From positions 64,175,350-64,239,349 of the forward strand of contig OY776132.1 in NCBI GenBank assembly GCA_963675135.1: DNA of 64,000 bases, given 5' to 3'. Numbering within the stretch: position 1 is the first letter of the stretch; every line of letters begins with the position of its first letter. Positions 33,946-44,614 of this stretch are shown here, in pieces. A model generated the notes under the pieces. The model saw only the letters and a program-made list of their open reading frames with translations, made no database searches and was not told the origin of the DNA. The position numbers and the translations under genes are program-made. Source of the stretch: Galeopsis tetrahit. Lineage: Eukaryota > Streptophyta > Magnoliopsida > Lamiales > Lamiaceae.

Positions 33946-34417
33946 TCATAAGTTTATGTCTCTAATATGTATTGCTAAATTTATGCCTATAATATGTATT
34001 GCTAAGTTTATGTAATGCTAAGTGTATGCATGTAATGTAGCCACAACAACAGCCTTTCTTCAAGGCAATTTTCAATGAAAATGTTGTTTATCTATCACAT
34101 AGAGTCTCCCATCACATTCACATTCACATAAACACAAACATGAAAAAACAGAGTACATTCAAACATAAATGAAGATCCAATACAGATCACATCCAAAATC
34201 ACACATAAAACATAACTAAAATTAATATACACATTCTTAACACATAAAACACACATAACTAAAATTAAACAACTAATACTTAAACATAAAAGTAAATAGT
34301 TCAACAATAATGCAGATAAAAATAAATAGTTCTACAAGACATAAAAGTAAATAGTTCTACGAGACATAAAAATAAAATTGTTCAACAGAAATAAAAAATA
34401 AAATTGTTCAAAGACAC
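33946..34417. other. Shared 3' region between convergent GRF and TNPA-like genes
   Basis: AT-rich, with short repeats of ATAAAAGTAAATAGTTC (34280-34400) and TAATATGTATTGCTAA (33963-34020). It probably holds the polyadenylation regions of both genes. No coding signal. Confidence 0.5.
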
Positions 34418-36051
34418 TCATTGACCAAAGGTCCACAAATCAATGTCTTCGTTGCCAACGAACTGCTGACCCAGATCGACGATGTCATCATCCTGCTGCA
34501 TGGTCGGGACATAGGCTGAGGAGGCTGGGGGGGCGCCTGGGGGAACAGACGCCGTCAGTAGAGGAGCTTGCATGGTTCTCTGATAAACCTCCTCGATCCT
34601 CTCGTCCGACCACCCCATCTCTCGACCCATATTCACATGCATCACATGCATGAAATGGTTGAATTGTGCCATCGTCACATCAGGAGTTGGGGTGGAAGAT
34701 ACAGAACCCTGCGATGCCGTCTGGGACGGACCAGCGCCGGACCTGACATCAGCGCTCATACGACCAAGGCCCAGAACTCGTCCGCGGGTGGTGGGGGCAA
34801 CTTCCAAATAAGCCCGGTCCACCTCCTCGACTGTAGGGGCACGCTGGTTCCGGCTTGAGTAGGGTCGACTTGAGTTCCGATCTCGGCCATCCTCCGGTTC
34901 ATCTCCAACTACATAATTAATAATTTTAAATTAATAGAATAAATTATAAAAAATGTATTTAATTAAACAATTTTATTACTTACGTGGAGGTTAGTTGTGC
35001 GCCCGTATGTGGATTGCTGTGTATCAGCATTAAACGGATGAGCAATGCTCATCCGGTCCAAGTGAGTGGGTACATGCCCCGTATCCCGTTCCTAATAATT
35101 AAATTTATGTATTATATATATTAAATATATAATTAAATTTATTGAAATTAATTAAAAAATTAATAAACACTTACAATGACCATCGACTGCTGAAGGATGG
35201 ACCGGGCTCCAGTCCGATGCCTGGACATCCCACCCCCAACGTCGGATCTCCGGTTGGCCTTAGCAATCTCACACTTCCTGATGTACGCAGGATCCAGCCA
35301 CTCCCTCGTCAATGAATCCCACAACACAACATCATTATCATCCTTACCCAAGCTCTGCGTCGTCCCATCGCTCTGTCATGCCATTCTCCATTCGTACATT
35401 AAATCCTTATACCGCTCTTGCGCCGATTTACAGAAATACTTGAACATAGCCTGGTCTGAGTACATATTCCGATCCCAAGTGGTTTGTTTCTGCACATATA
35501 ATAAATTGTTTATTATTGAACAAATTAACAAACATTAATTAAATAATTAAGTAATTAATTACTACCTGAAATTCCTCGAAGTACGCCAACTTTTTTTGTT
35601 TTGGGACCTTCGACCAGGTAATTGCACCCGCAGAGATCGGTAAAGAGCCAAAAGCAATCGTGCATGCCCTGGAGACCTCGTTACCAGGTAACAATCTGTG
35701 ACATTAATTAACAAACAAAACACATTATAAATTAAAACGAATGCGAAATTAATTAATTATTAAACAATAAAAGTATTTAATTACTTACACTCCTCCACCT
35801 GTAACCCAAATGCGCTCCCGGCCATCCCGAGCAGGAACAACAGGATGGTCCCGGACAGACGAATGAGACGACGGCTGATCAGGCGACGGGTGTGGAATGG
35901 GTGGCGGAGGCGACGATAATGGTGTTTGTGGCAGTGTAGGCGCCGGCGCCTCGGGTCTAAGTTTCGATCGACTCTTCCTCGATCGGCTACGTGACCCGGA
36001 GGCCCCGTGAGATCCCGAGCCACCAGAGGCAGCAGCACCATTTCCAGTCAT
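34418..36051 (-). pseudogene. TNPA-like / Ptta-En-Spm family transposon protein
   Basis: Five exons are inferred from splice sites: 36051-35789, 35695-35566, 35489-35175, 35091-34984 and 34908-34418. The N-terminus is Ser/Pro/Arg-rich and low-complexity. The conserved core reads GNEVSRACTIAFGSLP, KLAYFEEFQ, FKYFCKSAQERYKDLMYEWR and SLTREWLDPAYIRKCE, typical of the plant Ptta/En/Spm transposase family (PF03004). The C-terminal exon (MAQFNHFMHVMHVNM) is helical. A TGA at 35376-35378 interrupts exon 3. Known role: subterminal-repeat binding or regulatory protein partner of TNP2. It lies on the same strand as TNP2, with the GRF gene on the opposite strand between them. Confidence 0.85.
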
Positions 36052-36179
36052 CTATTTAATTTAAACATTTAAATTAATAAATTATATATATAATACTAAT
36101 TAATTAATAATAAATTTCTTAATTTAATAAAAAACAATAATCTAATAAATTAAAATTTCATCCCTAAATAATAACCTAT

Positions 36180-36825
36180 TTTAATCAATAATAACCTATT
36201 TTAATAAATAATTTTTTATTCAATCAACAATACCTAATTTAATCAATAATAACTTATTTTAATAAATAATTTCTTATTTTATTTAACAATAACTAATTTC
36301 CTATTTTATTCAACAATAACTAATTTATTCAATAATTTCCAATTTTAATTAACAATTTTCTATTTTAATTAACAATTTATAACCTAATAAATTTAGTAAC
36401 AATTTTTTCTAACTTTAAAATAACAATTTCCTAATATAATTAACAAAGCCCCTAATTTAATCAATAATTTCATAATTAGTAAATCAACAATATTAATCAA
36501 TAATTTTTTATTCAATAACCTATTTTAATAAATAATTTTTTATTCAATCAACAATATCTAATTTAATCAATAATAACCTATTTTAATAAATAATTTCTTA
36601 TTTTATTCAACAATAAATAATTTCCTATTTTATTCAACAATAACTAATTTATTCAATAATTTCCAATTTTAATTAACAATTTTCTATTTTAATTAACAAT
36701 TTATAACCTAATAAATTTAGTAACAATTTTTTCTAACTTTAAAATAACAATTTCCTAATATAATTAACAAAGCCCCTAATTTAATCAATAATTTCATAAT
36801 TAGTAAATCAACAATATTAATCGAG
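36180..36825. repeat. 324-bp AT-rich tandem duplication in the leader intron
   Basis: Two nearly identical copies with period 324, measured from AACCTAATAA (36381 and 36705) and TAACAAAGCC (36441 and 36765). The copies lie between the TNPA-like coding start and its probable promoter. The rest of 36052-37205 is AT-rich with no coding signal. Confidence 0.85.
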
Positions 36826-37205
36826 CTAATTATAACTTACAATATCATAATTTAATTATGTAATTAACTCCACTCCAACGTATATGCAAATTAAACAATA
36901 ATATCAACTATATATATAACATCAATTATGCAAAACATGCAATATCGATCTTAACAAATCACATTAATTTATTATAAATAACTATATACATCAATTAGCT
37001 ATATATAGGCAATTATCCACTTACAATATCAACTAATTAATTAGATATATCAACTAAATACATTCAAAATAATTAACTATATACATCAACTACAAACAAT
37101 TTCATATGACTCTATATAACAATTTAAATTAACACATGCAATTTAATTCATAATTATAGGCAATACAATATAACTTAAAAATTAATTACTAACAAATTAA
37201 GAAAG

Positions 37206-37380
37206 CGTACCGTATAGATTTTCTAATCGAGTTGAGAGAACACCTCGGCAGAGCCTCTTCTTCGCGCAATAGAGGAGATAGAAACAGGGAGGAGGGAATG
37301 GGATCGAGGAGGGAGGAGGCAGGGGGGGCTTTCTTTCTCTCGAAAGAGAAAGAAGTAATCTGTTCTTCAGTTTATATACA
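37206..37380 (-). promoter_or_regulatory. Probable promoter and non-coding first exon of the CACTA transcript
   Basis: On the minus strand TATATAAA (37371-37378) is followed about 30 bases later by a purine/pyrimidine-rich leader that ends ATACG/GTACGC at about 37208, a plausible donor. In En/Spm, one promoter near one end drives both TNPA and the large protein through splicing. The same arrangement is inferred here, reading leftwards. Confidence 0.5.
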
Positions 37381-37389
37381 AAAAAATTG

Positions 37390-37795
37390 CCTTTACCGAC
37401 GGAATTTTCCGTCGGTAATGACCAGATTTAATTTTGGGAGTCGATAAAGAGGCGGTTAGTTAATGCGGGTCGATTACCGACGGAAATTTCTGTCGGTAAT
37501 GACCAGATTTAATGTTGGGAGTCTATCAAGAGGCGGTTAGTTAATGCGGGTCGGTTACCGACGGAAATTTACAATACCGACTAAAAAATCCGTCGGCCGG
37601 TGACCCAAAAACGACACCGTGTAGAGAGTTCTGAGTGTCCGTCGGCATATCCGTCGGCATTCCGTCCGGAAAGCCAACGGAAATTGAATTCCGTCGGCAG
37701 AGTCTTCTGACTTTGAATTCTGTGGGTAATCCGTCGGTACAGCCGTCGGAAAGGTAATCTGTCGGTATACGGTCGTCGGCAAAAACGAGCATTTT
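37390..37795. repeat. Right subterminal repeats of the CACTA element
   Basis: CCGACGGA / TCCGTCGG motifs in both orientations match the left end. A roughly 118-base unit (ACCAGATTTAATTTTGGGAGT and its near copy, ending GGCGGTTAGTTAATGCGGG) is duplicated at 37420-37555. Confidence 0.85.
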
Positions 37796-37802
37796 TGTAG
37801 TG

Positions 37803-38412
37803 TATGCTGCTGTAGTAATAAATTTTACAGATAAAAAAATCCAGTTTTTAGACAATATGGTCTATAAAGATGCAGCAATTCTGAAGCTTTTCACTGATTG
37901 TGTTAATTTGCTTGTAAGTTATGATATCAATATTTTTTTTTTTTAAATTATTATAGCACTATTTCTAAAGTTTAATATTTTTTTAATGTAGGGTCATGAA
38001 ATGTCTTCCTTTTTAAAGTTAAGGAAGCACTACAAAGCAGATGAAATGAAGAATTATTTGTTTGAAGAAGTTAACTTTGAATGGAAAGGTTCAAAGGGGA
38101 AAAATGATTGTGGAGTGTTCTTGATGGACCATTTGAAGAATTCAATGGTGTACCTTACAATTCCACATGTTTGAAAAAGGTATTTTTTTTTAATTTATTA
38201 TTTTTAAATCTGCTGTTCTTTTTTCAATTGCAGTGTTTAATATTTTGTTTTTCCTTTAAATATAGGCAAGTCTAAGAAGATGTTTAAGGGCTGAATTATG
38301 TTCTAGCATTCTACTGTCTGACATAAATCACTATAGAGTTGATGTCATTAAAAATTTGAAGGTGTTTTATGAGATGAAGCCTCAATTGATCAAAGGAAAA
38401 GGAAAAATTTAG
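37803..38412 (+). pseudogene. Ulp1-like protease gene, copy 2, 3' part
   Basis: TAT (37803-37805) is the target duplication; coding resumes at 37806. Exons are 37806-37913, 37992-38179 and 38266-38412. The catalytic Asp lies in KKIQFLDN and the nucleophile Cys in KNDCGVFLMDHLK. Compared with copy 1, one base appears to be lost at about 38129-38135, right after DHLK, giving an early TGA in the following codons; the other frame continues with FNG-like similarity. The final exon aligns with copy 1 and ends with TAG at 38410-38412. Confidence 0.8.
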
Positions 38413-38554
38413 AAAAGAGATGGTGGTGATATGATGTGGTGATGAATTTTGTGTGCTTTGAAGAAGATTTTATTATTCAGTGTGCTATACTTTTACGATG
38501 AATACCTATTTTCTCATATTTTTTTATGTTGAATTTGGACAAGATGTTATTCAG

Positions 38555-38722
38555 TTTCATTATTAGTGAAAAGTGTTGATGTTTTCCGTATGAAAAGTGT
38601 TGTTTATTATTACTGAAAAGTGGTGTTTATTATTACTGAAAAGTGTTGTTTATTATTAGTGAAAAGTGGAAATAGTTATTAGTAAAAAGTGGTGTCTATA
38701 ATTAGTGAAAAGTGGAAATAGT
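38555..38722 (+). repeat. GAAAAGTG array downstream of Ulp1 copy 2
   Basis: About seven units of TTATTAGTGAAAAGTG lie close to the inferred right end of the MULE. Confidence 0.8.
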
Positions 38723-38729
38723 TGATTTT

Positions 38730-38872
38730 GGACCCGTGACCTTATACCCGTTTCCAAATATCGTAACCGCCAGTCTAGCGGTTACTTTGTTGGTAAACAT
38801 TCACGTTTTTATATGTTATAGTTGTTGACTGGTCGCATAGTGTGCACGTGCACACTATGCACAAGAGACCAA
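38730..38872. repeat. Inferred right terminal region of the FAR1/Ulp1 MULE, with a 26-bp palindrome
   Basis: It contains GTAACCGC / GCGGTTAC arms around a 7-base loop (38761-38785). A perfect 26-bp palindrome follows at 38835-38860 (half-site GCATAGTGTGCAC), then ACAAGAGACCAAC. The same end, reversed and diverged, appears at 39042-39085, starting GTTGGTC. A related palindromic end (TCTCTTGTGTACTTAAG) occurs in the MULE MITE at 50780. The exact boundary and its 9-bp duplication are not proved. Confidence 0.5.
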
Positions 38873-39041
38873 CTCAAAATGAAAAAATGAGCAGAAGTTC
38901 ACAATTAAGTCGAACCTAAAAGTCGGGGGTCATGTTAATCTTGTTCAGAAAAACTTTTTATAAGAACAAATTTAGGGAAAAAAAATGTACATCCCTTTAA
39001 ACCAAAACGAAACAACTCGAAATAACAAATTAAATCTGAAA
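38873..39041. other. Spacer between two opposed terminal sequences
   Basis: About 170 bases lie between GAGACCAAC and GTTGGTC, with no repeat or coding signal. It may be host DNA between two element ends. Confidence 0.35.
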
Positions 39042-39530
39042 GAGTTGGTCTTCTGTGCAATAGTGTGCATGTGCACACTAATGCACATGTACACCCTCTA
39101 TGTATTAATAAAGACAAAATTATTAAATAGAATAACCATTCTCCAAGTGGTCACAAATGCCTTATATAAGTACAAGGTCACGGGGTTTTCACGACCTTAC
39201 TTGAACATGATCTGTTTTATAGGCTCGTACCTCTGTATCCTTGAGTTCCAAGGTCACGGGGTTTTCTCATAATAGTTTTAACAAAATTTTCACTTTTCAC
39301 TAATAATAGTTATAACTTTTCAGTAACAAAATTTTCACTTTTCACTAATAATAGTTACCACTTTTCAGTAACAAAATTTTCACTTTTCACTAATAATAGT
39401 TATCACTTTTCAGTAACAAAATTTTCACTTTTCACTAATAATAGTTACCACTTTTCAATAACAAAATTTCCAATTTTCACTAATAATAGTTACAACTTTT
39501 CAATAACAAAATTTCCACTTTTCAATATTG
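39042..39530. repeat. Left-end-like MULE terminus followed by a 45-bp tandem array
   Basis: GTTGGTCTTCTGTGC then a near-palindrome (ATAGTGTGCATGTGCACAC) mirrors 38835-38872. CAAGGTCACGGGGTTTTC occurs at about 39172 and 39250 and is the complement of CCCGTGACCTT at 38735. From 39277 about five 45-bp units (CACTTTTCACTAATAATAG, then CACTTTTCAGTAACAAAAT) run to 39530. No gene follows before the next MULE. Confidence 0.55.
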
Positions 39531-39667
39531 TAATGAATTACCAACAACTAGAATGAACCAACGTAAAATCAAGAACTAGAATAACGAATGACATCATCTA
39601 ATGCTTCGAAATTCGTTTGAATTATTTTTAAATTTAAGAAATTACAACATATTATAATACCCCCTCA
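39531..39667. other. Short spacer, nothing recognised
   Basis: AT-rich sequence between the 45-bp array and the target duplication of the next MULE. No coding or repeat signal seen. Confidence 0.5.
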
Positions 39668-39676
39668 GTAAATGAG

Positions 39677-39860
39677 TATAAAAAAGTCGTTTTGGTCCCA
39701 CCTGCCACGCACCCTCGTTTTTTTGGTCCCATGACTTTCACATTTAGTCCCAATAGGTTAAATTTTATCACATTTGGTTCCCGTATTGTGCAAATTTTGA
39801 AATTTCGTCCCATCCCCATTAAGTTTTAACGGACAGACTCACGTGCCCATCACGTGGCCG
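39677..39860. repeat. Left terminal inverted repeat of the MuDR-like MULE
   Basis: It pairs with about 45205-45366. GGTCCC/GGTTCC words repeat every 40-50 bases, giving the end an internal periodicity. The same style of end marks the 53427-54499 element. Confidence 0.85.
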
Positions 39861-40382
39861 TCAGTCAGTTATTTTTCACTATCCCCAACGTTAACACTTA
39901 ACAAAATTTCCCAAATCGTGCCAAAAATCCCCAAAGTCAAAAACTAAATATCCCCAAATTCCAAACAACGATTTCGTGTGAAATCGACGCGAAATGTTGC
40001 GACAAAGGCGTAAGTTGAAGAAAGGTGTACCCCTATATTGTAAGTTTCGATTTCACTTCCACCATTCTTATTCTTACAAACAATTGTTTCATTTTTTGCT
40101 CAAGAATGAAGTTTATGGGTCGATTTTTGGAGAAAATGGTAGTACGTTCTTGCGAATGAACTAAATGTGGTTGTTTTGGGTCGATTTTAGATGGGTTTTC
40201 ACTATAACTAAATGTGAACGAATGTTGTTGTTTTCAGTCGATTTTAGATTTTTCAAATTTCTTCATTTTTTAAAATGTGAATTCCCTGTAACTCGTAATT
40301 TGTTGATTTAGTTTGGAAAATATCATTAGTGTTTTGGGTTTTATATGGTCAAATTCACATGCATGTTTGTTTATGTTAGTAA

Positions 40383-43300
40383 AAATTCTTGTTTAAATGT
40401 TATGTGCCATTAATGAGGAAATATTATACAATGTTATTGCAACATGGGGGAACTGTTAGTGCAGATGATAATGGAGATTTAGTATATAATGGTGGGTCAA
40501 TGAGTGTTTTTGATTTTGTGGATAGAACTAGGACAGATATTGGCTATATAGGTAAGTTATGTGAGCAACTAGGCTATATCGGGGATAAGCAGTACTATTG
40601 GAAGAACAAAGAGAGAAAGTTAGAGGAGGTCCAAAGTTTGTCTGACATACAGAAGTTACTTAACCTAGGCATAGAAACTAGGGTGTTCAAAGTGTGCTTG
40701 GTTGGCATAAAAACAAACATACCAGATGAATGTGATGATTATTTAGGGGAGGCAGAGTTCTGCACTGAAGGTGATGTTGTAGAGAATGAGGTGTTCAAGT
40801 TGTTTGAGGTTCAGATTGAGGTGCAGAATGAATACAAAGAGAAAGAAATTGAGGTGCATAATGAAGAAAGAGTGAAAGAAATTGAGGTTCATAATGAAGT
40901 CAGAGAGAAAGAAATTGAGGGTCAGATTGAGGTGCAAATTGAGGGGCAGATTGAAGACAGAGAAAAAGAAATTGAGGGTCAGAATGAGGTGCAGATTGAG
41001 GGACAGATTGAAGACAGAGAGGAAGAGATTGAGGGTCAGAATGAGGAGCAGATTGAGGGGCAGATTGAAGACAGGGAGAAAGAAATTGAGAAGGAGATTG
41101 AGGTGCAGACTGAAGATAGAGGGAAAGAAACTGAGAAGGAGTTTGAGTGGGGTAATTTTGACCAAAATGAAGACATATTTGATGATGAAGCTCAAACTCA
41201 ACACATTTTGGAGGTGAAGAAGGAGCTTTGAAGTGATGAGGAAATGATAGATGATATGCATACCTCAGATTCTAATAAAGATTCTGATTTCATTGGTAGA
41301 GAGGAAAGTGATGAGGAAATGATAGATGATATTATTTATAAGGAGAATGTTGACAGTGGAGTTGAGTGGGGTGGTATTGATGACCACCATTCTAAGTCTG
41401 ATTCATCCAGTGAGGGGGAAGAAATTGATCAAGACAATGAATCTGATTTTCAGAGTCTTGGGGAATCTGAAGCTGATGAAGATGGTGATAGGTCAGATCT
41501 TGTTTTTAGGAGATCTCAAGTTGAAAACCCTTGTTTCTTCCTTGAGCAAATATTTGCCTCAAAAAAGCTATTCAAAGATGCAATTACATACCACAGTGTG
41601 AAAATAGGGAGAAGTTTGGCAATAACAAAGAATGATGGGAGGAGAGTCTATGCAAGATGCAAGGCAGAAGGATGTGATTGGCACATTAATGCACTAAAGA
41701 TGGCAGGTGAGGAACAATTTCAAATCAGACAATACAATCCAGATCACACTTGTGCTAGGACTTACCATGTTAAGAATGTGAAATCTGGATGGTTGGCCAA
41801 GATTTATGAGGAAGATTTGAGGGTAGAACCAAACAAAGAAGCCAGTGGCTTAAAAAATCAAGCAATGAAGAAACTTGGATGTTTCATCTCTCACAATCAA
41901 GCATACAGGGCAAAAAAGAAGGCAATGATGGCAATTGAGGGTGAAATCACAGATCAATACACCAAATTGTGGGACTACTGCAACACCTTAAGGGAGAAGA
42001 ATCCTGGTTCAACAGTCATATTGAAATTGGATCAAACACCCACTGGTAACAGATTCTCAAAGTTGTATGTGTGCTTGAATGCATTGAAGATGGGTTTCAA
42101 AGCTGGATGCAGACCATGGATTGGTGTTGATGGCTGTCACCTAAAGGGGCTTGCTCAAGGTGTGCTGCTTACTGCAGTTGGCATTGATCCAAACAATGAA
42201 CCCCTTTTATTGGCATATGCAGTAGTTGGATCAGAAACCAAGGAAGCATGGGAATGGTTCTTGACCTTATTGAAAGAAGACTTCATTGAAGGAAGGGAAG
42301 ATGGATACATTTTTATATCAGACAAGCAAAAAGGGTTGATCCCAGCTTTTGAGAAGGTGTTGCCTTGTGTGGAAAATAGATTTTGTGTTAGACACTTGCA
42401 TGGGAATATGAAGAAGGCAGGATTCAAAGGCGATGCATTCAAGAAGGCTTTGTGGTTTGCTGCCAAGGCAACAACAATCCCATATTTTGACAGATGTATG
42501 AAAAAATTGAAAGACATAGATGTTAGATGCTTTCAGTGGCTTCAACAGAAACCAACTTCTCAATGGTCAAGGTCACATTTCTCCACCTTTGCAAAATGTG
42601 ATACTTTGGTGAACAATATGTGTGAGATACTTAACTCTGTGATCTTAGAAGCAAGAAGGAAGCCAATATTGACTATGTTAGAATGGATTAGAGAATACAT
42701 GATGACAAAGCTTCAGAAGTATAGAGATAAATGTGAGAGAAAATGGGAAGGCAGAAAAACTTGTGGAAGGATTACTGCTCTCATTTACAAAGAAATGGAT
42801 GCTTCAAAGGATTGTATCCCAGTGAATTAAAATGATTTCAACTATGAGATTTCTGTTTTTGATGGTTCAAGATATGCAGTGGATTTGAGGGCTCATACTT
42901 GTGATTGCAGAAGATGGGAGTTGTCTGGTATACCTTGCAAGCATGCTGTAAGTGCAATCCTTGCTCAGAACCATGACATTGAGGATTATGTAAACCATTG
43001 TTATTCTGTTGAGGCATATCAAGCTGTGTATCAGTTTTCAATTAGTCCAATGAATGGAGAAGAGCTCTGGCAGAAAACAGGGTACATACCACCCCTGCCT
43101 CCAAACTTTGGTAAGAAAAAGCGTGGTAGGCCTTCCATGAAAAGAAAATGGCAGCAGATGAAGGTGGAAATGGAAAAAAGAGAAAGGGTGTGCAAGTAAT
43201 GCCAAGGCAGAAGAAACAAAGTCAAGGTGGGCAAGGTGGTCAGAGTCAAAGTGGTCAAGACTTACCAAAACAGAAGAGAAAGGTTGTTTGCAAGTTTTGT

Positions 43301-44227
43301 AAGGATGAGGGTCACATGGAAAAAACTTGTGAGTGGAAGAAGCTTGCTGAAGATTTTATGGTAGAGGTTGATGAAGAAGAAAGGGCATTGGATGCTTCAA
43401 CAAGTATGGCACAAGAAGAGAGGTCCATTACTGAGGTACATGAAGACAGGGCACCTCCTGAAGTACCTGAAGAGATGACACAAACACAAGATATTCCTCC
43501 AATTGACACACAAGAAGACCACCAAGATACTGTAAGCACCTCTTCTTTTTGAATACTGTCCTTTGTTGTGGAATTTTTATACATTTTATTTTACAAAATG
43601 CAGAGCATGGTGCCAGAAGAGAGTGGTGATGAGATAAGGCATATTAGACCAAGCACTAGGGCAGGGAGAAAAATCATGGTAAATTTTAATTTATTGATAT
43701 ACATGGTTTAATGAATTTGACTCAAATATGTATCTCATTATGATGTTTTGTTAATTATCTAGATGAAAAGAAAAAATGCATCATCAATGTCTTCAAAGGG
43801 CAAGGTTGGCAAGGTATTATTCTAAATGAAGTTATAATTTGGTCTTGTGTGATTTTATTTGGTTTTGTGTGATTTAAACATGATCCATAATTTGAATTTG
43901 CAGAAAATATTGAGTGGGGAAAATGTTGATTCAAGCACTGCAAGTGGTGTTAAAATCAGTACACCTACACCTGCATCAATGAGTTTTCATCCCCAAAATT
44001 TTATTGGTTCAGGATTGGTGTCTTCTGGAGGCACAAGTAAGCAACCTTCACCATCCAATAAAATGGCTTTTAGTCCAAATACATTTATTGGATGTAGTTC
44101 AACAACCAACAAGGATGGAATGAGGGTGACAATTTCAGGAGGTAAGAAGTTTGTTGCAATGTCTAGTTTATTGGAGGTTGTTAATCAGAAAAAGACTAAA
44201 GGTAAGGGGAAGGGAAAGAAGAGTTAG
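40383..44227 (+). pseudogene. MuDR-like transposase (PB1-like, MULE, SWIM and CCHC knuckle)
   Basis: The frame opens after TAA at 40380-40382; the first ATG in it is 40413, and an upstream exon is possible. A PB1-like N-terminal domain (LLQHGGTV, LVYNGGSM, CEQLGYIG) is followed by an acidic repeat region (40815-41140, units like REKEIEGQ and QIEGQIED). The MULE core has Asp in IGVDGCHLKGL, Asp in ISDKQKGL and Glu in NNMCEILNS. The SWIM finger is CDCRRWELSGIPCKH (42903-42947), and a CCHC knuckle CKFCKDEGHMEKTC follows near 43290. Later exons at about 43604-43679, 43762-43813 and 43904-44227 continue a Ser-rich, basic C-terminus. Breaks: TGA 41229-41231, TAA 42828-42830 and a one-base shift at about 43170-43195. 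Family role: MULE transposase. Confidence 0.88.
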
Positions 44228-44614
44228 TTAGATGGAAACTTTGGTTTATGGCTTTTGTTTATGAGACTCTGTTTTATTGATGAAACTTTGGTATGGCTTT
44301 TGTTTATGAGACTCTGTTTTATTTGGAATTTGTATGGGATTTGTATTTGGAATTTGTGGGAATGGAGACTCTGTTTTTTGTTATTTGGATGTTGGTATTA
44401 TTAATGGAGATTAATGCAGACACTGTTTTTTACTTGAATTGTTATTTGAATGTTTGTTCATGCTTATATGAATGTGTTGTGTGACTCTGTTTGATAGATA
44501 AACAACAATTTCATTGAAAAGTGTTTTGAAGTAAGGTTGTTGTTGTGGTTACATTACATGCATAGAAGCTGAAATTTAGGAATACATATTAGAATCATAA
44601 ACTTAGGATTACAT
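44228..44614. other. Convergent 3' spacer of the MULE transposase and GRF genes
   Basis: T/G-rich sequence with a duplicated TTATGGCTTTTGTTTATGAG word (about 44247 and 44292). No coding signal. Confidence 0.5.

Larger units (their letters stand above)
11497..37802 (-). mobile_element. CACTA (En/Spm-like) DNA transposon inserted in the Ulp1 copy 2 exon
   Basis: The ends are CACTACAAAAA..TTTTTGTAGTG with a TAT duplication on both sides. Both ends are packed with CCGACGGA / TCCGTCGG subterminal repeats, the usual binding sites for the TNPA-type protein. Cargo: TNP2-type transposase (13818-17624, minus), TNPA/Ptta-like gene (34418-36051, minus) with a TATA box and leader near the right end, and a GRF zinc-finger gene on the plus strand. 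Length is 26.3 kb, or about 11.0 kb without the nested Copia element. Both transposition genes have nonsense codons, so it is probably non-autonomous now. Strand is given by the transposase genes. Confidence 0.95.

Noticed and set aside
39277..39530. CRISPR-like regular spacing of CACTTTTCA
   Set aside because: The segments between repeats are themselves repeated; it is a 45-bp tandem array.
40743..41261. 172-codon Leu/Asn-rich reverse frame
   Set aside because: Shadow of the acidic repeats in the MULE transposase.
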